A program made the position numbers and the translations under genes. Shown one piece after another: positions 10,733 through 20,274 of a stretch of 64,000 bases of DNA. How positions within the stretch are numbered: position 1 is the stretch's first letter; each line of letters opens with the position of its first letter. Source of the stretch: Magnetococcus marinus MC-1. GTDB lineage: Bacteria; Pseudomonadota; Magnetococcia; Magnetococcales; Magnetococcaceae. The stretch is taken from NCBI RefSeq assembly GCF_000014865.1, contig NC_008576.1, forward strand, positions 1-64,000, in the 5' to 3' direction. The notes beneath the pieces were generated by a model. The model saw only the letters and a program-made list of their open reading frames with translations, searched no databases and was not told the origin of the DNA.

Positions 10733-11533
10733 GTGGATCCTGCCGCCATGATGGATTTTTTTGGCTTCACCATTGGCGAGGTGGAGCGCATGGTGCTGAT
10801 CATGTCCCGTCTTTCGGGGCTCTTTTTGGCCGCCCCCTTTTTCTCCCGCAATGTTGGGCCCAAACGTATTCGGGTGATACTGTTATTATGGATCACCATC
10901 GTGATCTACCCCATCGTTCCACCCTGGCCGGGGGAGGGCAATGGCGAGGTGATACGCATGGTCTTTACGGGCGTGGTGGAGTTTAGCATGGGCATCATGA
11001 TCGGGATGATCGCCCATTGGGTACTGGTGTCGGTACAGATTGCGGGTACCATGATCGGCTTTGAGATGGGTCTCTCCATGGCAATGGTGATGGACCCTAC
11101 CTCGGGCGTGCAGGAAGGCGTTTTAGCTAACCTTTTATATCTTTTTGGGTTAATGCTTTTTTTACTGCTCAATGGCCACCATTGGCTATTAGAAGGGCTG
11201 GCCCGCTCGTTTGTGAGCATGCCATTGGGCAGCCCTTTGCCCCATGGTGAACCCATGATTACCATTGTATTACAGGGTATTGTACACATGTTTGAGCTGG
11301 CGCTGCTGCTGGCAGCCCCGGTGGTTGCGGCCGCCAAGCTGCTCTATTTGGGCATGGGTTTGATCAACCGTGCTTCACCGCAGATCCAGGTCTTTTTTCT
11401 GGCCATGCCGGTGGCACAGTTGATGGGATTTTTAATTATGGGACTCACTCTTTCCATTTTCGGGCAGCGTTTAACCCGCGAGATGGAGCTGTTTATCAAC
11501 CTTGCCTTCCGGGTGGTTGGGCTTACGCCCTAG
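10733..11533 (+). CDS. fliR: Flagellar export protein FliR
   Basis: FliR is the single-copy membrane subunit of the flagellar export gate. The 266-residue protein has several strongly hydrophobic segments and family-like features such as SRLSGLFLAAPFFS near residue 24 and a conserved GFEMGLSMA(M)VMDP stretch near 115. The GTG at 10733 is favoured because AAGGGGG precedes it by about six bases; ATG codons at 10748 and 10751 are alternatives. It sits between fliQ and flhB, as in many flagellar operons. Confidence 0.95.
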   Translation: MDPAAMMDFFGFTIGEVERMVLIMSRLSGLFLAAPFFSRNVGPKRIRVILLLWITIVIYPIVPPWPGEGNGEVIRMVFTGVVEFSMGIMIGMIAHWVLVSVQIAGTMIGFEMGLSMAMVMDPTSGVQEGVLANLLYLFGLMLFLLLNGHHWLLEGLARSFVSMPLGSPLPHGEPMITIVLQGIVHMFELALLLAAPVVAAAKLLYLGMGLINRASPQIQVFFLAMPVAQLMGFLIMGLTLSIFGQRLTREMELFINLAFRVVGLTP

Positions 11534-11563
11534 TATCCGGCCTGAGATCGGGAGCATCCAGAT

Positions 11564-12631
11564 ATGGCAGATGAAGACAAGGACTCAAAAACCGAAGAAC
11601 CCACATCCAAACGGCTCTCTGACTCACGCAATAAGGGTCAGGTGGTTAGTTCCAAGGAGGTACCCACGGCGCTGCTGATGTTGGCGGCGTTGGCGGTTTT
11701 TTTGGTGCAGGGTAATGAGCTGTGGCAGGCTTTACAGCGCAAAATGCATTTTTTTCTGTCTGGGCAGATCTCCGACGATATTACCCCGACAGGGGTGTCG
11801 CTTATTTTTAATGAGATCATCCGCGCGGTGGTGATGGATTTGGCGCCCTTTTTTGCGCTTTTTCTCGTGGTTGCCATCATCTCTGGCCTTATTCAACACG
11901 GTTGGTTAATCACCTTTGAACCGTTGATGCCCAAATTCTCCAAGGTCAACCCGCTGCAAGGGCTCAAGCGGCTGTTTTCGGTACGTTCGTTGGTGGAGGC
12001 GTTTAAATCCATCGTCAAAATTTTTGTGATTAGTTTTGCCGTCTATTTGGCGATGCGTAACAACATTGACCAGATTTTGGGGTTGGCAGATACCACCATC
12101 ACAGAATTTACCACCTTGATGTTTAAAGACTCGTTGGAAATTTTATGGCGGGTAACGCTGGCCTTTTTGCTGATTGCGGTATTGGATTTTATTTATCAAA
12201 AATTTGACTATATCAAGGGCTTGCGCATGAGCAAGCAGGAGATTAAGGATGAGATGAAGCAGATGGAGGGGGATCCTCTGCTCAAAGGGCGCATCCGTCA
12301 GATCCAGCGTGAGTTGGCCCAGAGCCGTATGATGCAGGAGGTTCCCAAAGCGGATGTTATCATCACCAACCCGACCCACTATGCCTGTGCCTTGCAATAT
12401 ACCCCTGGGCAGATGAGTGCGCCCAAATTGGTCGCCAAGGGCAAGGGACTGATTGCGGCACGCATTCGTGAATTGGCGGATGAAAACAACATTCCAAGGG
12501 TGGAAAACCCCCCATTGGCACGCACCCTATACCGGGATGTGGAGTTGGAGCAGTTTATTCCACCAGAGTTATTTAAGGCGGTGGCTGAGGTGTTGGCCTA
12601 TGTCTTCAGCCTGAAAAATCGCCGGTCGTAG
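11564..12631 (+). CDS. flhB: Flagellar export switch protein FlhB
   Basis: FlhB sets the switch from rod/hook to filament substrates. The 355 residues comprise a polar N-terminus (KTEEPTSKRLSDSRNKGQV), four membrane segments, and a cytoplasmic domain with the self-cleavage site NPTH (in ITNPTHYACAL) at about residue 268. The sequence past NPTH keeps the family-like ENNIPRVENPPLARTLY. It is the third gene of fliQ-fliR-flhB; flhA does not follow, and recX comes after 168 bases. Confidence 0.96.
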   Translation: MADEDKDSKTEEPTSKRLSDSRNKGQVVSSKEVPTALLMLAALAVFLVQGNELWQALQRKMHFFLSGQISDDITPTGVSLIFNEIIRAVVMDLAPFFALFLVVAIISGLIQHGWLITFEPLMPKFSKVNPLQGLKRLFSVRSLVEAFKSIVKIFVISFAVYLAMRNNIDQILGLADTTITEFTTLMFKDSLEILWRVTLAFLLIAVLDFIYQKFDYIKGLRMSKQEIKDEMKQMEGDPLLKGRIRQIQRELAQSRMMQEVPKADVIITNPTHYACALQYTPGQMSAPKLVAKGKGLIAARIRELADENNIPRVENPPLARTLYRDVELEQFIPPELFKAVAEVLAYVFSLKNRRS

Positions 12632-12799
12632 AGGGTATAACCGCACTGGGCGTGCTCTTTTACCCTCCACCAGCGGCCCCTACCGAAGCGCCTTAAGCCC
12701 AGCTTTGGGCATGGCGTCCTTTGCTGACCTCATAGGACTCGACAGCTCGGGGGGCGGGGTGGGGCCACCTAAAAAACAGCCACTTAAAGATGCCGTCGC

Positions 12800-13252
12800 A
12801 TGACTGAGATAGAACTCTATGAGCAAGCGTTGCGCTGGCTTGGCCGCCGGGAATATGGCGAAATGGAGCTGCGCAACCGCCTGCGCACGCTGCCCGAAGT
12901 CTCTCTGGAGCTGGTCAATAAGGTGGTGGAGCGCCTACTTGCCATGGACTATCTCAGTGATGTGCGCTTTGCCGAGGCGCTGGTGCGTGATCGCACCCGG
13001 CGGGGCCAAGGCAGCCTGCGTATTCGCCATGAACTGCAACAAAAAGGGGTGCCTGCCCTTATTATCGAAAGCAGCCTCGCCGAGCTGGCCCCTAATGATA
13101 CCGCCCAAGAAAATGCCCACCGAGCCTTGGTAAAACGGTTTGGCCCCACCCCCCCAGAAGATCTGAAAGCCCGTAAAAAACGCCACGATTTTTTGACAAG
13201 AAGGGGTTTTGATGGGCAAACCATTCGGATGGTTCTTGAAGCCTTGGGCTGA
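12800..13252 (+). CDS. recX: RecA regulator RecX
   Basis: RecX binds RecA filaments and limits their growth. The 150-residue protein consists of three-helix repeats typical of RecX: ALRWLGRREYGEMELRNRL at residues 8-26, a DYLSDVRFAEALVRDR segment near 52, and GFDGQTIRMVLEAL at the end. The start ATG has only a weak upstream purine stretch. recA is absent from the window, but the neighbouring alaS downstream is the partner often seen in recA-recX-alaS clusters. Confidence 0.92.
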   Translation: MTEIELYEQALRWLGRREYGEMELRNRLRTLPEVSLELVNKVVERLLAMDYLSDVRFAEALVRDRTRRGQGSLRIRHELQQKGVPALIIESSLAELAPNDTAQENAHRALVKRFGPTPPEDLKARKKRHDFLTRRGFDGQTIRMVLEALG

Positions 13253-13356
13253 AAGCCTTATAAACAACCGTTTGGGGTTTGCTTTTGCAACCCCACCCCG
13301 ACCCCGTACCCATCCCGGTGGGACGCTCCTATGCATGCTGAGCAGGTGAATTGAAG

Positions 13357-15993
13357 ATGAACGGTAATGAGATCCGTAAAAGGTTTGTAGCGTTTTTCCA
13401 ACAACATGGGCATACCCATGTGGAATCCTCCAGCCTGGTGCCGCGCAACGACCCCACCCTACTTTTCACCAACGCCGGTATGGTGCAGTTTAAAAGTCTT
13501 TTTTTGGGCGAAGAGCGGCGGGATTACAGCCGCGCCGTCAGTGCGCAAAAATGCGTGCGTGCCGGGGGTAAGCATAATGATCTGGAGAATGTGGGGCGTA
13601 CCGCCCGCCACCACACTTTCTTTGAGATGCTGGGTAACTTCTCTTTTGGAGATTATTTCAAGGAGGAGGCGATCCGCCTGGGCTGGCGCTTTGTCACCGA
13701 AGATCTGGGTATTGATGCCCAGCGCCTGCTGGTCACGGTCTATAGCGAAGATGACGAAGCCTATGCCATCTGGACCCAACAGATCGGCCTGCCCGCTGAC
13801 AAGGTGATCCGTATACCCACCACCGATAACTTTTGGTCCATGGGCGATACCGGCCCTTGCGGCCCCTGTAGTGAAATTTTCTATGACTATGGCGACACCG
13901 TAGCGGGGGGTCCCCCTGGCTCGGAAGATGAGGATGGTGATCGCTTTGTCGAGATCTGGAACTTGGTCTTTATGCAGTATGACCGCAGCAGCGACGGTAC
14001 CTTAACCCCCCTGCCCAAACCCAGCATTGATACTGGTGCCGGGCTGGAACGGCTGGCTTCGGTGCTGCAAGGCAAGACCAACAACTATGATACCGACCTT
14101 TTTCAGCCTCTTATCAAGGCCGCTGCGGCTTTGGCGGGGGTGGATGATACCACATGCTCGGCGGAGCAGTTGGTCTCATTGCGGGTGATTGCCGACCATA
14201 TTCGTTCGGTCAGTTTTTTAATTGCCGACGGTGTGTTGCCCTCCAACGAAGGGCGGGGTTACGTGTTACGCCGCATCATGCGGCGGGGCATGCGCCATGG
14301 CCGCCTGCTGGGGCTAGAACAGCCCTTTATGCACAAGTTGGTGGAGACGTTAGGGGCATTGATGGGGGATACCTATCCTGAGCTTACCGCCCAACGTAAA
14401 ACCTTGGCGATGGTGATTGAGACCGAAGAGAAGCGCTTTGCTGCGACTTTGGGCACGGGTCTTAAACATTTGGAGGAGGCGGTCGCAGGTCTGCGTATGG
14501 GGGATGTGCTGGATGGCAAGACCCTTTTTACCCTTTACGACACCTTTGGTTTCCCGCTGGATTTGACGGCGGACATCCTGCGTGATCGTGAGATTGGGGT
14601 GGATCAGGAGGGCTTTAGCGCTTGCATGAAAGAGCAGCGGGAGCGTGCCCGCGCCGCATGGTCGGGCAGTGGTGAGGCCAGTCTGGGCGCCCTTTATCAT
14701 CCGCTGTTGGAGCGTGTGGGAGCCAGTGAGTTTTTGGGATATGTGCATGAATCAGCCTCGGCCAGTGTGGTGGCCTTGATTAAAAACGGGGCTGAGGTGG
14801 AGAGTCTGACGGCGGGGGATGAGGGCTCCGTGGTCTGCAACCAGACCCCCTTTTATGGGGAGTCCGGTGGCCAAGTGGGGGATCGGGGTGTGATTCAGTT
14901 GGCCAATGGTGCCCGCTTTACCGTGACCGATACGCAAAAGCCCCTGCCCGATTTGATTGTACACCATGGTAAAATGGTCACTGGTACGGTGCATCTTGGG
15001 GATCATGCCGAGTTACAGGTAGATGGCGCAACCCGTCAGGCGATTCGTCTGCACCACTCGGCTACCCATTTGATGCACCATGCGCTACGGGCGGTGTTGG
15101 GGGAGCATGTTAAGCAGGCGGGCTCGCATGTGAGCGCGGAGCGTTTACGTCTCGATTTTTCTCACTTTCAGGGGATGAGTGAAGAGGAGTTGCGGGCGGT
15201 GGAGGATCGGGTCAATGGGGCGATATTGAGCAATGTCAGCCAAGAGACCGCCGTGATGACCCCGCAAGAGGCGGTGGCCGCAGGGGCCATGGCGCTGTTT
15301 GGGGAGAAGTATGGGGATGAGGTGCGGGTGGTCCGTATTGGCGACAGCATGGAACTCTGTGGGGGTACCCACGTAAGCCGCAGTGGGGATATGGGTATCT
15401 TTCATATCCTCTCTGAGAGCGCTGTGGCTGCCGGTGTACGCCGTTTAGAGGCGGTGTGTGGGGGACGTGCCCGAGCCATCTTCCGTGGCGACCAAGAGGC
15501 GCTCAAGGCCGCGGCTGCGCTCTTGAAGACACAACCGAATAAACTGGCTGAGGGTATTGAGCGTCTTTTGGGCAAGCAGAAAGAGTTGGAGAAGAGTTTA
15601 GAGAAGCTGCAATCGGCGCAGGCGGGGGGCATGGTAGAGGCGTTGTTGGAGCAGGCTGTCGAGGTTGGCGGTATTAAACTGCTGGCGGTAGAGGTTAAGG
15701 GGGTTGATGGCAAGGCGCTACGGGAGATGGTGGACCAAGTTAAGGATAAGCTGGGTTCAGGGGTGATTCTGTTGGCGTTGGGAGGGGATAAGGTCTCGTT
15801 GGTCGCTGGTGTGACCAAGGATTTGGCGGGCAAGCGGGTCAAGGCGGGGGATTTGATGGCCTTTGCCGCCGCCATGGTGGGGGGCAAGGGTGGAGGTCGT
15901 CCAGACATGGCGCAGGGGGGTGGTACCGAGGTTGCGGCTATCCCCACCATGTTGACCGCGATTCCTGGTTGGTTACAGGAACAGCTTGGCTAA
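13357..15993 (+). CDS. alaS: Alanyl-tRNA synthetase
   Basis: AlaS charges tRNA-Ala and edits mischarged Ser/Gly. The 878-residue product shows the class II core at the N-terminus (RKRFVAFFQQHGHTHVESSSLVPRNDPTLLFTNAGM), the GLERLASVLQGK segment near 228, and the editing domain with zinc-binding HHSATHLMH near residue 565 and CGGTH near 668. A C-terminal glycine-rich GGKGGGRPDMAQGGG stretch also fits. I prefer ATG 13357 (MNGNEIRKRF) to the in-frame TTG two codons earlier. A strong terminator follows. Confidence 0.97.
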   Translation: MNGNEIRKRFVAFFQQHGHTHVESSSLVPRNDPTLLFTNAGMVQFKSLFLGEERRDYSRAVSAQKCVRAGGKHNDLENVGRTARHHTFFEMLGNFSFGDYFKEEAIRLGWRFVTEDLGIDAQRLLVTVYSEDDEAYAIWTQQIGLPADKVIRIPTTDNFWSMGDTGPCGPCSEIFYDYGDTVAGGPPGSEDEDGDRFVEIWNLVFMQYDRSSDGTLTPLPKPSIDTGAGLERLASVLQGKTNNYDTDLFQPLIKAAAALAGVDDTTCSAEQLVSLRVIADHIRSVSFLIADGVLPSNEGRGYVLRRIMRRGMRHGRLLGLEQPFMHKLVETLGALMGDTYPELTAQRKTLAMVIETEEKRFAATLGTGLKHLEEAVAGLRMGDVLDGKTLFTLYDTFGFPLDLTADILRDREIGVDQEGFSACMKEQRERARAAWSGSGEASLGALYHPLLERVGASEFLGYVHESASASVVALIKNGAEVESLTAGDEGSVVCNQTPFYGESGGQVGDRGVIQLANGARFTVTDTQKPLPDLIVHHGKMVTGTVHLGDHAELQVDGATRQAIRLHHSATHLMHHALRAVLGEHVKQAGSHVSAERLRLDFSHFQGMSEEELRAVEDRVNGAILSNVSQETAVMTPQEAVAAGAMALFGEKYGDEVRVVRIGDSMELCGGTHVSRSGDMGIFHILSESAVAAGVRRLEAVCGGRARAIFRGDQEALKAAAALLKTQPNKLAEGIERLLGKQKELEKSLEKLQSAQAGGMVEALLEQAVEVGGIKLLAVEVKGVDGKALREMVDQVKDKLGSGVILLALGGDKVSLVAGVTKDLAGKRVKAGDLMAFAAAMVGGKGGGRPDMAQGGGTEVAAIPTMLTAIPGWLQEQLG

Positions 15994-16015
15994 CCCAAGA
16001 ACATGGATTCTAAAC

Positions 16016-16054
16016 CTAGGGGTCTGTATGTGCTACAGACCCCTAAGTTTTTTC
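16016..16054 (+). terminator. Rho-independent terminator after alaS
   Basis: A stem of about 13 base pairs built from TAGGGGTCTGTA and TACAGACCCCTA is followed by AGTTTTTTC, some 22 bases after the alaS stop. Confidence 0.9.
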
Positions 16055-16226
16055 TAAACCGACAGAATTTAAGGCTTAACCGGTTCAGAACCTGGCTGGG
16101 GCGCTGCTTCGTCTGGCTTGGGGGTTGCTTTTTATAAAAAAGAATAAGTTATCCATACTGTTGAATATATTTATATTTTTTTATCCACTACTCAAAATGT
16201 ATTTAAACATTCTCCCCCTGAAATGG
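16055..16226. other. AT-rich gap with DnaA-box-like 9-mers
   Basis: Holds a very AT-rich core (about 16130-16210) with TTATCCATA at 16149-16157 and TTATCCACT at 16181-16189, each one base from the DnaA consensus TTATCCACA. The left part (about 16069-16133, minus strand) reads as a short open tail rich in Pro, Glu and Lys that ends in TAA without any start, possibly the remnant of a lost gene. No intact gene is visible. Confidence 0.4.
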
Positions 16227-17009
16227 CTATCCATGCCCCAAAAAGCGCTGACCACTGCCGAGTTTTATGCTGCGGCGAATGGTCTGCCTGACATAGGCAA
16301 TCCCCTCCTCCACCGCCTCAAAATCATCCAACCCCTTCGCCACCCCCAATGCCACCGCCGAGGCCAGGGTGCAACCGGTCCCGTGAAACCCCTCTTTGCT
16401 CGCAATTTTCTCCCCTATCCAACGCTTAATCCCACCCTTGCAGACCAAGGTATCCACCACCTTATTCCCTACCAGATGACCCCCGGTCAGCACCACACCC
16501 CCACACCCCAACCCCATCAAACGATAAGCCAGGGACTCCAGATCCGCCACCCCAACCCCACCCTCAAGCCCGGTCAGACGCTGGGCCTCATCCAGATTGG
16601 GGGTTATCAGATGGCAGCGGGGTAAAAGATGCTGGACAAAGTGCGCCACATCCTCATCCGCCAGCAGAGCCCCACCCGCAGAGCCCCGCAACACCGTGTC
16701 AGCCACCACCGGTATCTCGGGGTAGTGGTCCAATACGCTCAACACCGCCTCCACCACCCCACGATTACCCAGCATGCCCAGTTTAATCGCCTTAATGGGT
16801 AGGTCCGACAGCACCGCCCTCATCTGGGCCGCCACCAAAGAGCCCTCCACCGGATGGACCTGCGAGACCTTGACGCTGTTCTGCACCGTTATGGCGGTCA
16901 CAACCGTTGCGCCATAACCACCCAGCGCGGTAATGGTTTTCAGATCGGCCTGCAAGCCTGCCCCCGCGCAGGGATCCGAACCGGCAATGGTCAAAACACA
17001 AGGCAACAT
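16227..17009 (-). CDS. thiD: HMP/HMP-P kinase ThiD
   Basis: ThiD phosphorylates hydroxymethylpyrimidine twice for thiamine synthesis. The 260-residue ribokinase-fold protein shows LTIAGSDPCAGAGLQADLKT at the N-terminus, with Cys-Ala replacing the more usual Ser-Gly. Further motifs are VTAITVQNSVKV, KLGMLGN, LITPNLDEAQRLTG and the C-terminal anion-hole FHGTGCTLASA. ATG 17009 is preceded by AAAGGAG at eight bases, which decides the start over longer in-frame options. It stands alone; other thiamine genes are not nearby, and no TPP riboswitch motif is seen upstream. Confidence 0.93.
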   Translation of the reverse strand: MLPCVLTIAGSDPCAGAGLQADLKTITALGGYGATVVTAITVQNSVKVSQVHPVEGSLVAAQMRAVLSDLPIKAIKLGMLGNRGVVEAVLSVLDHYPEIPVVADTVLRGSAGGALLADEDVAHFVQHLLPRCHLITPNLDEAQRLTGLEGGVGVADLESLAYRLMGLGCGGVVLTGGHLVGNKVVDTLVCKGGIKRWIGEKIASKEGFHGTGCTLASAVALGVAKGLDDFEAVEEGIAYVRQTIRRSIKLGSGQRFLGHG

Positions 17010-17224
17010 GATGCATCTCCTTTGATCGTGGGTTAAAAGGAAAAGCGGCTCAAGGTATCCCCATTTTAGAGAATAGAATGATGAAAAGGGCAAACTGAAA
17101 TTTATGCACGACCATCCTACACAAGCAGGATTAACCACTCTATATACTTATTTATCTAAGGTTTTTTAGACTCTTTTCACACTTATGATGCGATGGCCAA
17201 ACCCATGCCCTGTTGTTGCACCAT

Positions 17225-17264
17225 AAAAAAACCGTTGAGAAGCGCTGTATGGCCTCTCAACGGC
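17225..17264 (-). terminator. Rho-independent terminator after hslU
   Basis: CCGTTGAGA and TCTCAACGG form a nine-base stem; on the minus strand it is followed by seven T. It lies 26 bases past the hslU stop. Confidence 0.88.
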
Positions 17265-17289
17265 TGTTTCGTCTGTTTTAATCCCCTAA

Positions 17290-18675
17290 CTACAGGATAA
17301 AGCGCGAAAGGTCCTCATCCGCCGCCAAATCGCTCAATTGACGGTTTACATACGCCGCATCAATCACAACCCGCTCACCACCACGATCTGGCGCACTGAA
17401 TGATAACTCATCCAATAACTTCTCCATCACCGTGTGCAAACGACGCGCCCCAATATTCTCCGCCGTCTCGTTCACCCGGGTGGCGATCTCTGCCAACGCC
17501 TCAATACCCTCATCCGTGAAAACCAACTCGATGTTTTCAACCCCCATCAGCGCCGCATACTGACGTGTCAACGCGTTCTCTGGCTCCGTCAAAATACGTA
17601 CAAACTCCCCCTTGCCCAAACTCTCTAACTCAACCCTAATCGGTAAACGACCCTGTAACTCCGGTAATAAATCCGACGGCTTGGCTAATTGAAACGCACC
17701 CGACGCAATGAAAAGAATATGGTCACTCTTAACCATGCCATACTTGGTCGATACCGTGGTGCCCTCCACCAAAGGCAAAAGATCACGCTGCACACCCTCG
17801 CGGGATACATCCCCGCCCCGTGTTTCACTCCCCCGCGCGCACACTTTGTCCAGTTCGTCCAAAAAGACAATGCCCGACTGCTCCACCCGCTCAATGGCTA
17901 CCTGCTGCACCGTATCTTGATCCACCAACTTGCCCGCTTCTTCTTCCGTGAGCAACTTCATGGCCTCTCCCACCTTGACCCGCCGGGTCTTGGTGCGCCC
18001 CCCCATCAATCCGCCCAACATATCCTGTAAATTAATCCCCTCCATACCCTGAGGTGTAATCACCTCCATCATCGGCACCCGCCGCTGCTCCTTTAAATCA
18101 ATGTCGATCTCCCGGTCATCCAATTTGCCCTCCCGCAGCATTTTGCGCATCTTTTGACGGCTCTCCTTCTGCTGCGCCGTAGGCTCTGGCTTGACCGATG
18201 AACCCTCCATCTGACCAAACAGACCAAAATGAGCGCTACCCTCACCCTGACCCGTGCTCGGTAAAGGCAATAAAATATCCAGTAACCGCTCCTCAGCCTG
18301 ATCTTCGGCCTGAAACTGCACCTTAACCTTGGCCTCCTCCGTTACCATGGTTATGCCCATCTCCACCAAATCCCGCACAATGGACTCAACATCCCGGCCC
18401 ACATAACCAACCTCGGTAAATTTGGTCGCCTCAACCTTAATAAACGGCGCACGCGCCAACTTGGCCAATCGACGCGCAATCTCCGTCTTGCCCACACCCG
18501 TTGGCCCGATCATGAGAATGTTTTTGGGATAGACCTCCTCCCGCATCTCCGCACTCAAGCGCTGACGCCGCCAACGATTGCGCAATGCAATGGCTACCGC
18601 CCTCTTTGCCATGTTCTGACCAATAATATAACGATCCAACTCCGAAACAATCTCACGGGGGGTAAACTCAGACAT
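17290..18675 (-). CDS. hslU: HslU unfoldase of HslVU protease
   Basis: HslU is the AAA+ ring that unfolds substrates for HslV. The 461-residue product carries the N-terminal [33 protein letters not shown] stretch in family register, P-loop GPTGVGKTE near residue 62, an I-domain from about 110 to 240, Walker [12 protein letters not shown] near 270, and the sensor-2 [14 protein letters not shown] region. An IS4-like element sits immediately upstream, so the gene is now separated by 1.6 kb from hslV and from the GGGTGG sequence in the end of hslV that would have served as its ribosome-binding site. Only a weak GAG two bases from the ATG remains. Coding sequence is intact; expression level is uncertain. 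Confidence 0.97.
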   Translation of the reverse strand: MSEFTPREIVSELDRYIIGQNMAKRAVAIALRNRWRRQRLSAEMREEVYPKNILMIGPTGVGKTEIARRLAKLARAPFIKVEATKFTEVGYVGRDVESIVRDLVEMGITMVTEEAKVKVQFQAEDQAEERLLDILLPLPSTGQGEGSAHFGLFGQMEGSSVKPEPTAQQKESRQKMRKMLREGKLDDREIDIDLKEQRRVPMMEVITPQGMEGINLQDMLGGLMGGRTKTRRVKVGEAMKLLTEEEAGKLVDQDTVQQVAIERVEQSGIVFLDELDKVCARGSETRGGDVSREGVQRDLLPLVEGTTVSTKYGMVKSDHILFIASGAFQLAKPSDLLPELQGRLPIRVELESLGKGEFVRILTEPENALTRQYAALMGVENIELVFTDEGIEALAEIATRVNETAENIGARRLHTVMEKLLDELSFSAPDRGGERVVIDAAYVNRQLSDLAADEDLSRFIL

Positions 18676-18679
18676 AACT
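18671..18679. repeat. Target-site duplication, left copy
   Basis: GACATAACT, repeated exactly at 20275-20283. The last two bases also match the start of the right-hand inverted repeat, so the true duplication is seven to nine bases. This copy contains the functional hslU start codon on the minus strand. Confidence 0.85.
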
Positions 18680-18706
18680 CAAGTTTCGCAGTTCGTTGAC
18701 CGATCA

Positions 18707-18735
18707 ATTGGACTGATATTTGCCAACCAAGTCAA
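18707..18735 (-). promoter_or_regulatory. Possible outward promoter toward hslU
   Basis: On the minus strand, inside the left end of the IS, TTGACT (18735-18730) and TCCAAT (18712-18707) are separated by 17 bases. This resembles a sigma-70 promoter pointing out of the element at hslU, with a start expected about 25 bases before the hslU ATG. The -10 is weak (four of six). Confidence 0.4.
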
Positions 18736-18755
18736 GGGCAAAGCTGCCTCGTGTA

Positions 18756-18764
18756 TGCTATAAT
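18756..18764 (+). promoter_or_regulatory. Extended -10 of the transposase promoter
   Basis: TGCTATAAT, a perfect TATAAT with an upstream TG, lies 46 bases before the transposase ATG. No good -35 is seen at the right distance, as is common with extended -10 promoters. Confidence 0.55.
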
Positions 18765-18809
18765 TCTGGTGTCGAATCAGTCAGATAGCTCAGGGACGAG
18801 GCCAGCTTC

Positions 18810-20273
18810 ATGAATCAGCATAACAGGGAACAGGCTACTGTGCCTACCCCCATGATTGACGAGATCAAAACCCAATCCTTTGGAGTATTCGGCGTAGATA
18901 ACGCTATCGTCGATTTTCTCCAGGAAATTGGCTTCCAGGCGATATTCAATCGGCGCGGATGGAGCAAACGAACGGGGAAGGATCTTCCGACGCTGATCAT
19001 GTTACTGATCCTGCATCCTCTGTTGAAGGTGCCATCCATTCACCTTTTTTGCCGCGACCACTTTCTGTCGGTCTTCGCGGTAGGCAAGGATACCTTCTAC
19101 CGGTTGCTCCAACGCCAATTTCCATGGCGGAATGCGCATTGGGCGCTAATCAAAAAGTTACTACCCCAGTGGCGAACGCTGGATCTCGGCCCCGGCTACC
19201 TTGTTGCCGATACCACCGTCAAAGAGAAGCGTGGTGATCGTATTGAAGGTGTTTGCTGGCATCATGACCACAATACCGGCCGCTCAGTTGCAGGTTTTGA
19301 AGCAGCCCACTTGGTCTGGGTTAACAAGCAGGGAACCTTGCCACTGGATGCCGCTTTGCGTTTTTCAAAGCGGCCTCTGATCAGCAATCTGCTCCACATC
19401 CTCAGTTACCGGTTCGATTGTCGCTCACATCTTGGACGGCGTTACCGTGAGGCGGCCAAGATGTCTAAGCTTGATCAGACTGTCGACATGGTTGCCAGAG
19501 CCATTCAAGCTGGGATTCCGGCCCAGTATTTTCTCGCCGATGCTTGGTACTCATCGGTTAAGTTCGTCAAGAAAATCCTGGATCTGGGCGTGGTCCCCCT
19601 GATCCGATGGAAGCGCAACAACACCAAGTTCCTATTCCAGGGCGAGAGACTGACCAGTGCCGAACTTTACACCCGGTTTGCCAAGGGCAAGATCAGGAAA
19701 GCTAAGGGGTCCAAGCGCTTCAAAGGAACCTTCCTAGATGCAGAGCACCCCGAAATCGGCCTTATACGTCTGTTCTTCGTCCGGCTGATCGATCCGAAAA
19801 CCGGCTCGAAGGAGTGGGCCGTCTTTCTGACCACAGACCGGTCAATGGGGCTGTCAAATATGATCGAGCACTACGCCAACCGCTGGGGAATCGAAGTTTT
19901 CTACAAGGAATCCAAACAGCACCTTGGTTTCCTTAATGAATCCGTCCGATCCTTCGAAGCAGTCATCGCCTGCCTACACCTAGCTGCCATGCGCCATGCT
20001 GTTCTCTCCAGCATGGTGGCGATCAAAGGCAGCCAGCGGGATCAACTCGCCCACAATCTGGCCGCTTTGACCTATGCCCGAAAGCTCTGGCATACCTTCC
20101 GCGCCATCTTCAATGATGCCCTTGGCCGAACATCCATTCTTGAAAATCACCAAAAAAACGAGGTAATTGAACTCTTTGAACAGGAGGTCGAGGCTTGGCT
20201 CAGCAAGGCATTGATGCTCGATCCCCTTGGTTCACAACGTCAAATTCTGGCCGAAACGAACTGCGAAACTTGA
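18810..20273 (+). CDS. IS4-family transposase
   Basis: A 487-residue DDE transposase. Candidate catalytic residues are Asp134 in VADTTVKEK, Asp244 in FLADAWYSS and Glu362 in the Y-x2-R-x3-E-x6-K signature (YANRWGIEVFYKESK), which places it in the IS4 family. The ORF fills the element and ends one base short of its right terminus. No frameshift or stop interrupts it, so it may be active. It is oriented opposite to the hslV and hslU genes around it. Family assignment is from the motif; the exact subgroup would need comparison with curated IS sequences. Confidence 0.93.
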   Translation: MNQHNREQATVPTPMIDEIKTQSFGVFGVDNAIVDFLQEIGFQAIFNRRGWSKRTGKDLPTLIMLLILHPLLKVPSIHLFCRDHFLSVFAVGKDTFYRLLQRQFPWRNAHWALIKKLLPQWRTLDLGPGYLVADTTVKEKRGDRIEGVCWHHDHNTGRSVAGFEAAHLVWVNKQGTLPLDAALRFSKRPLISNLLHILSYRFDCRSHLGRRYREAAKMSKLDQTVDMVARAIQAGIPAQYFLADAWYSSVKFVKKILDLGVVPLIRWKRNNTKFLFQGERLTSAELYTRFAKGKIRKAKGSKRFKGTFLDAEHPEIGLIRLFFVRLIDPKTGSKEWAVFLTTDRSMGLSNMIEHYANRWGIEVFYKESKQHLGFLNESVRSFEAVIACLHLAAMRHAVLSSMVAIKGSQRDQLAHNLAALTYARKLWHTFRAIFNDALGRTSILENHQKNEVIELFEQEVEAWLSKALMLDPLGSQRQILAETNCET

Positions 20274-20274
20274 G

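Larger units (their letters stand above)
18678..20274 (+). mobile_element. IS4-like insertion sequence
   Basis: A 1.6-kb insertion sequence with one transposase gene. The ends carry a 20-base perfect inverted repeat, CTCAAGTTTCGCAGTTCGTT at 18678-18697 and its complement at 20255-20274. It is flanked by a direct repeat, GACATAA (7 bases) or GACATAACT (9 bases) depending on where the ends are drawn. Removing it restores hslV stop TAG, two bases, then the hslU ATG. The intact ends, intact ORF and perfect target duplication point to recent insertion. Confidence 0.92.

Noticed and set aside
17010-17224. TPP riboswitch upstream of thiD
   Set aside because: No conserved THI-box sequences such as CTGAGA are present and the leader is short.
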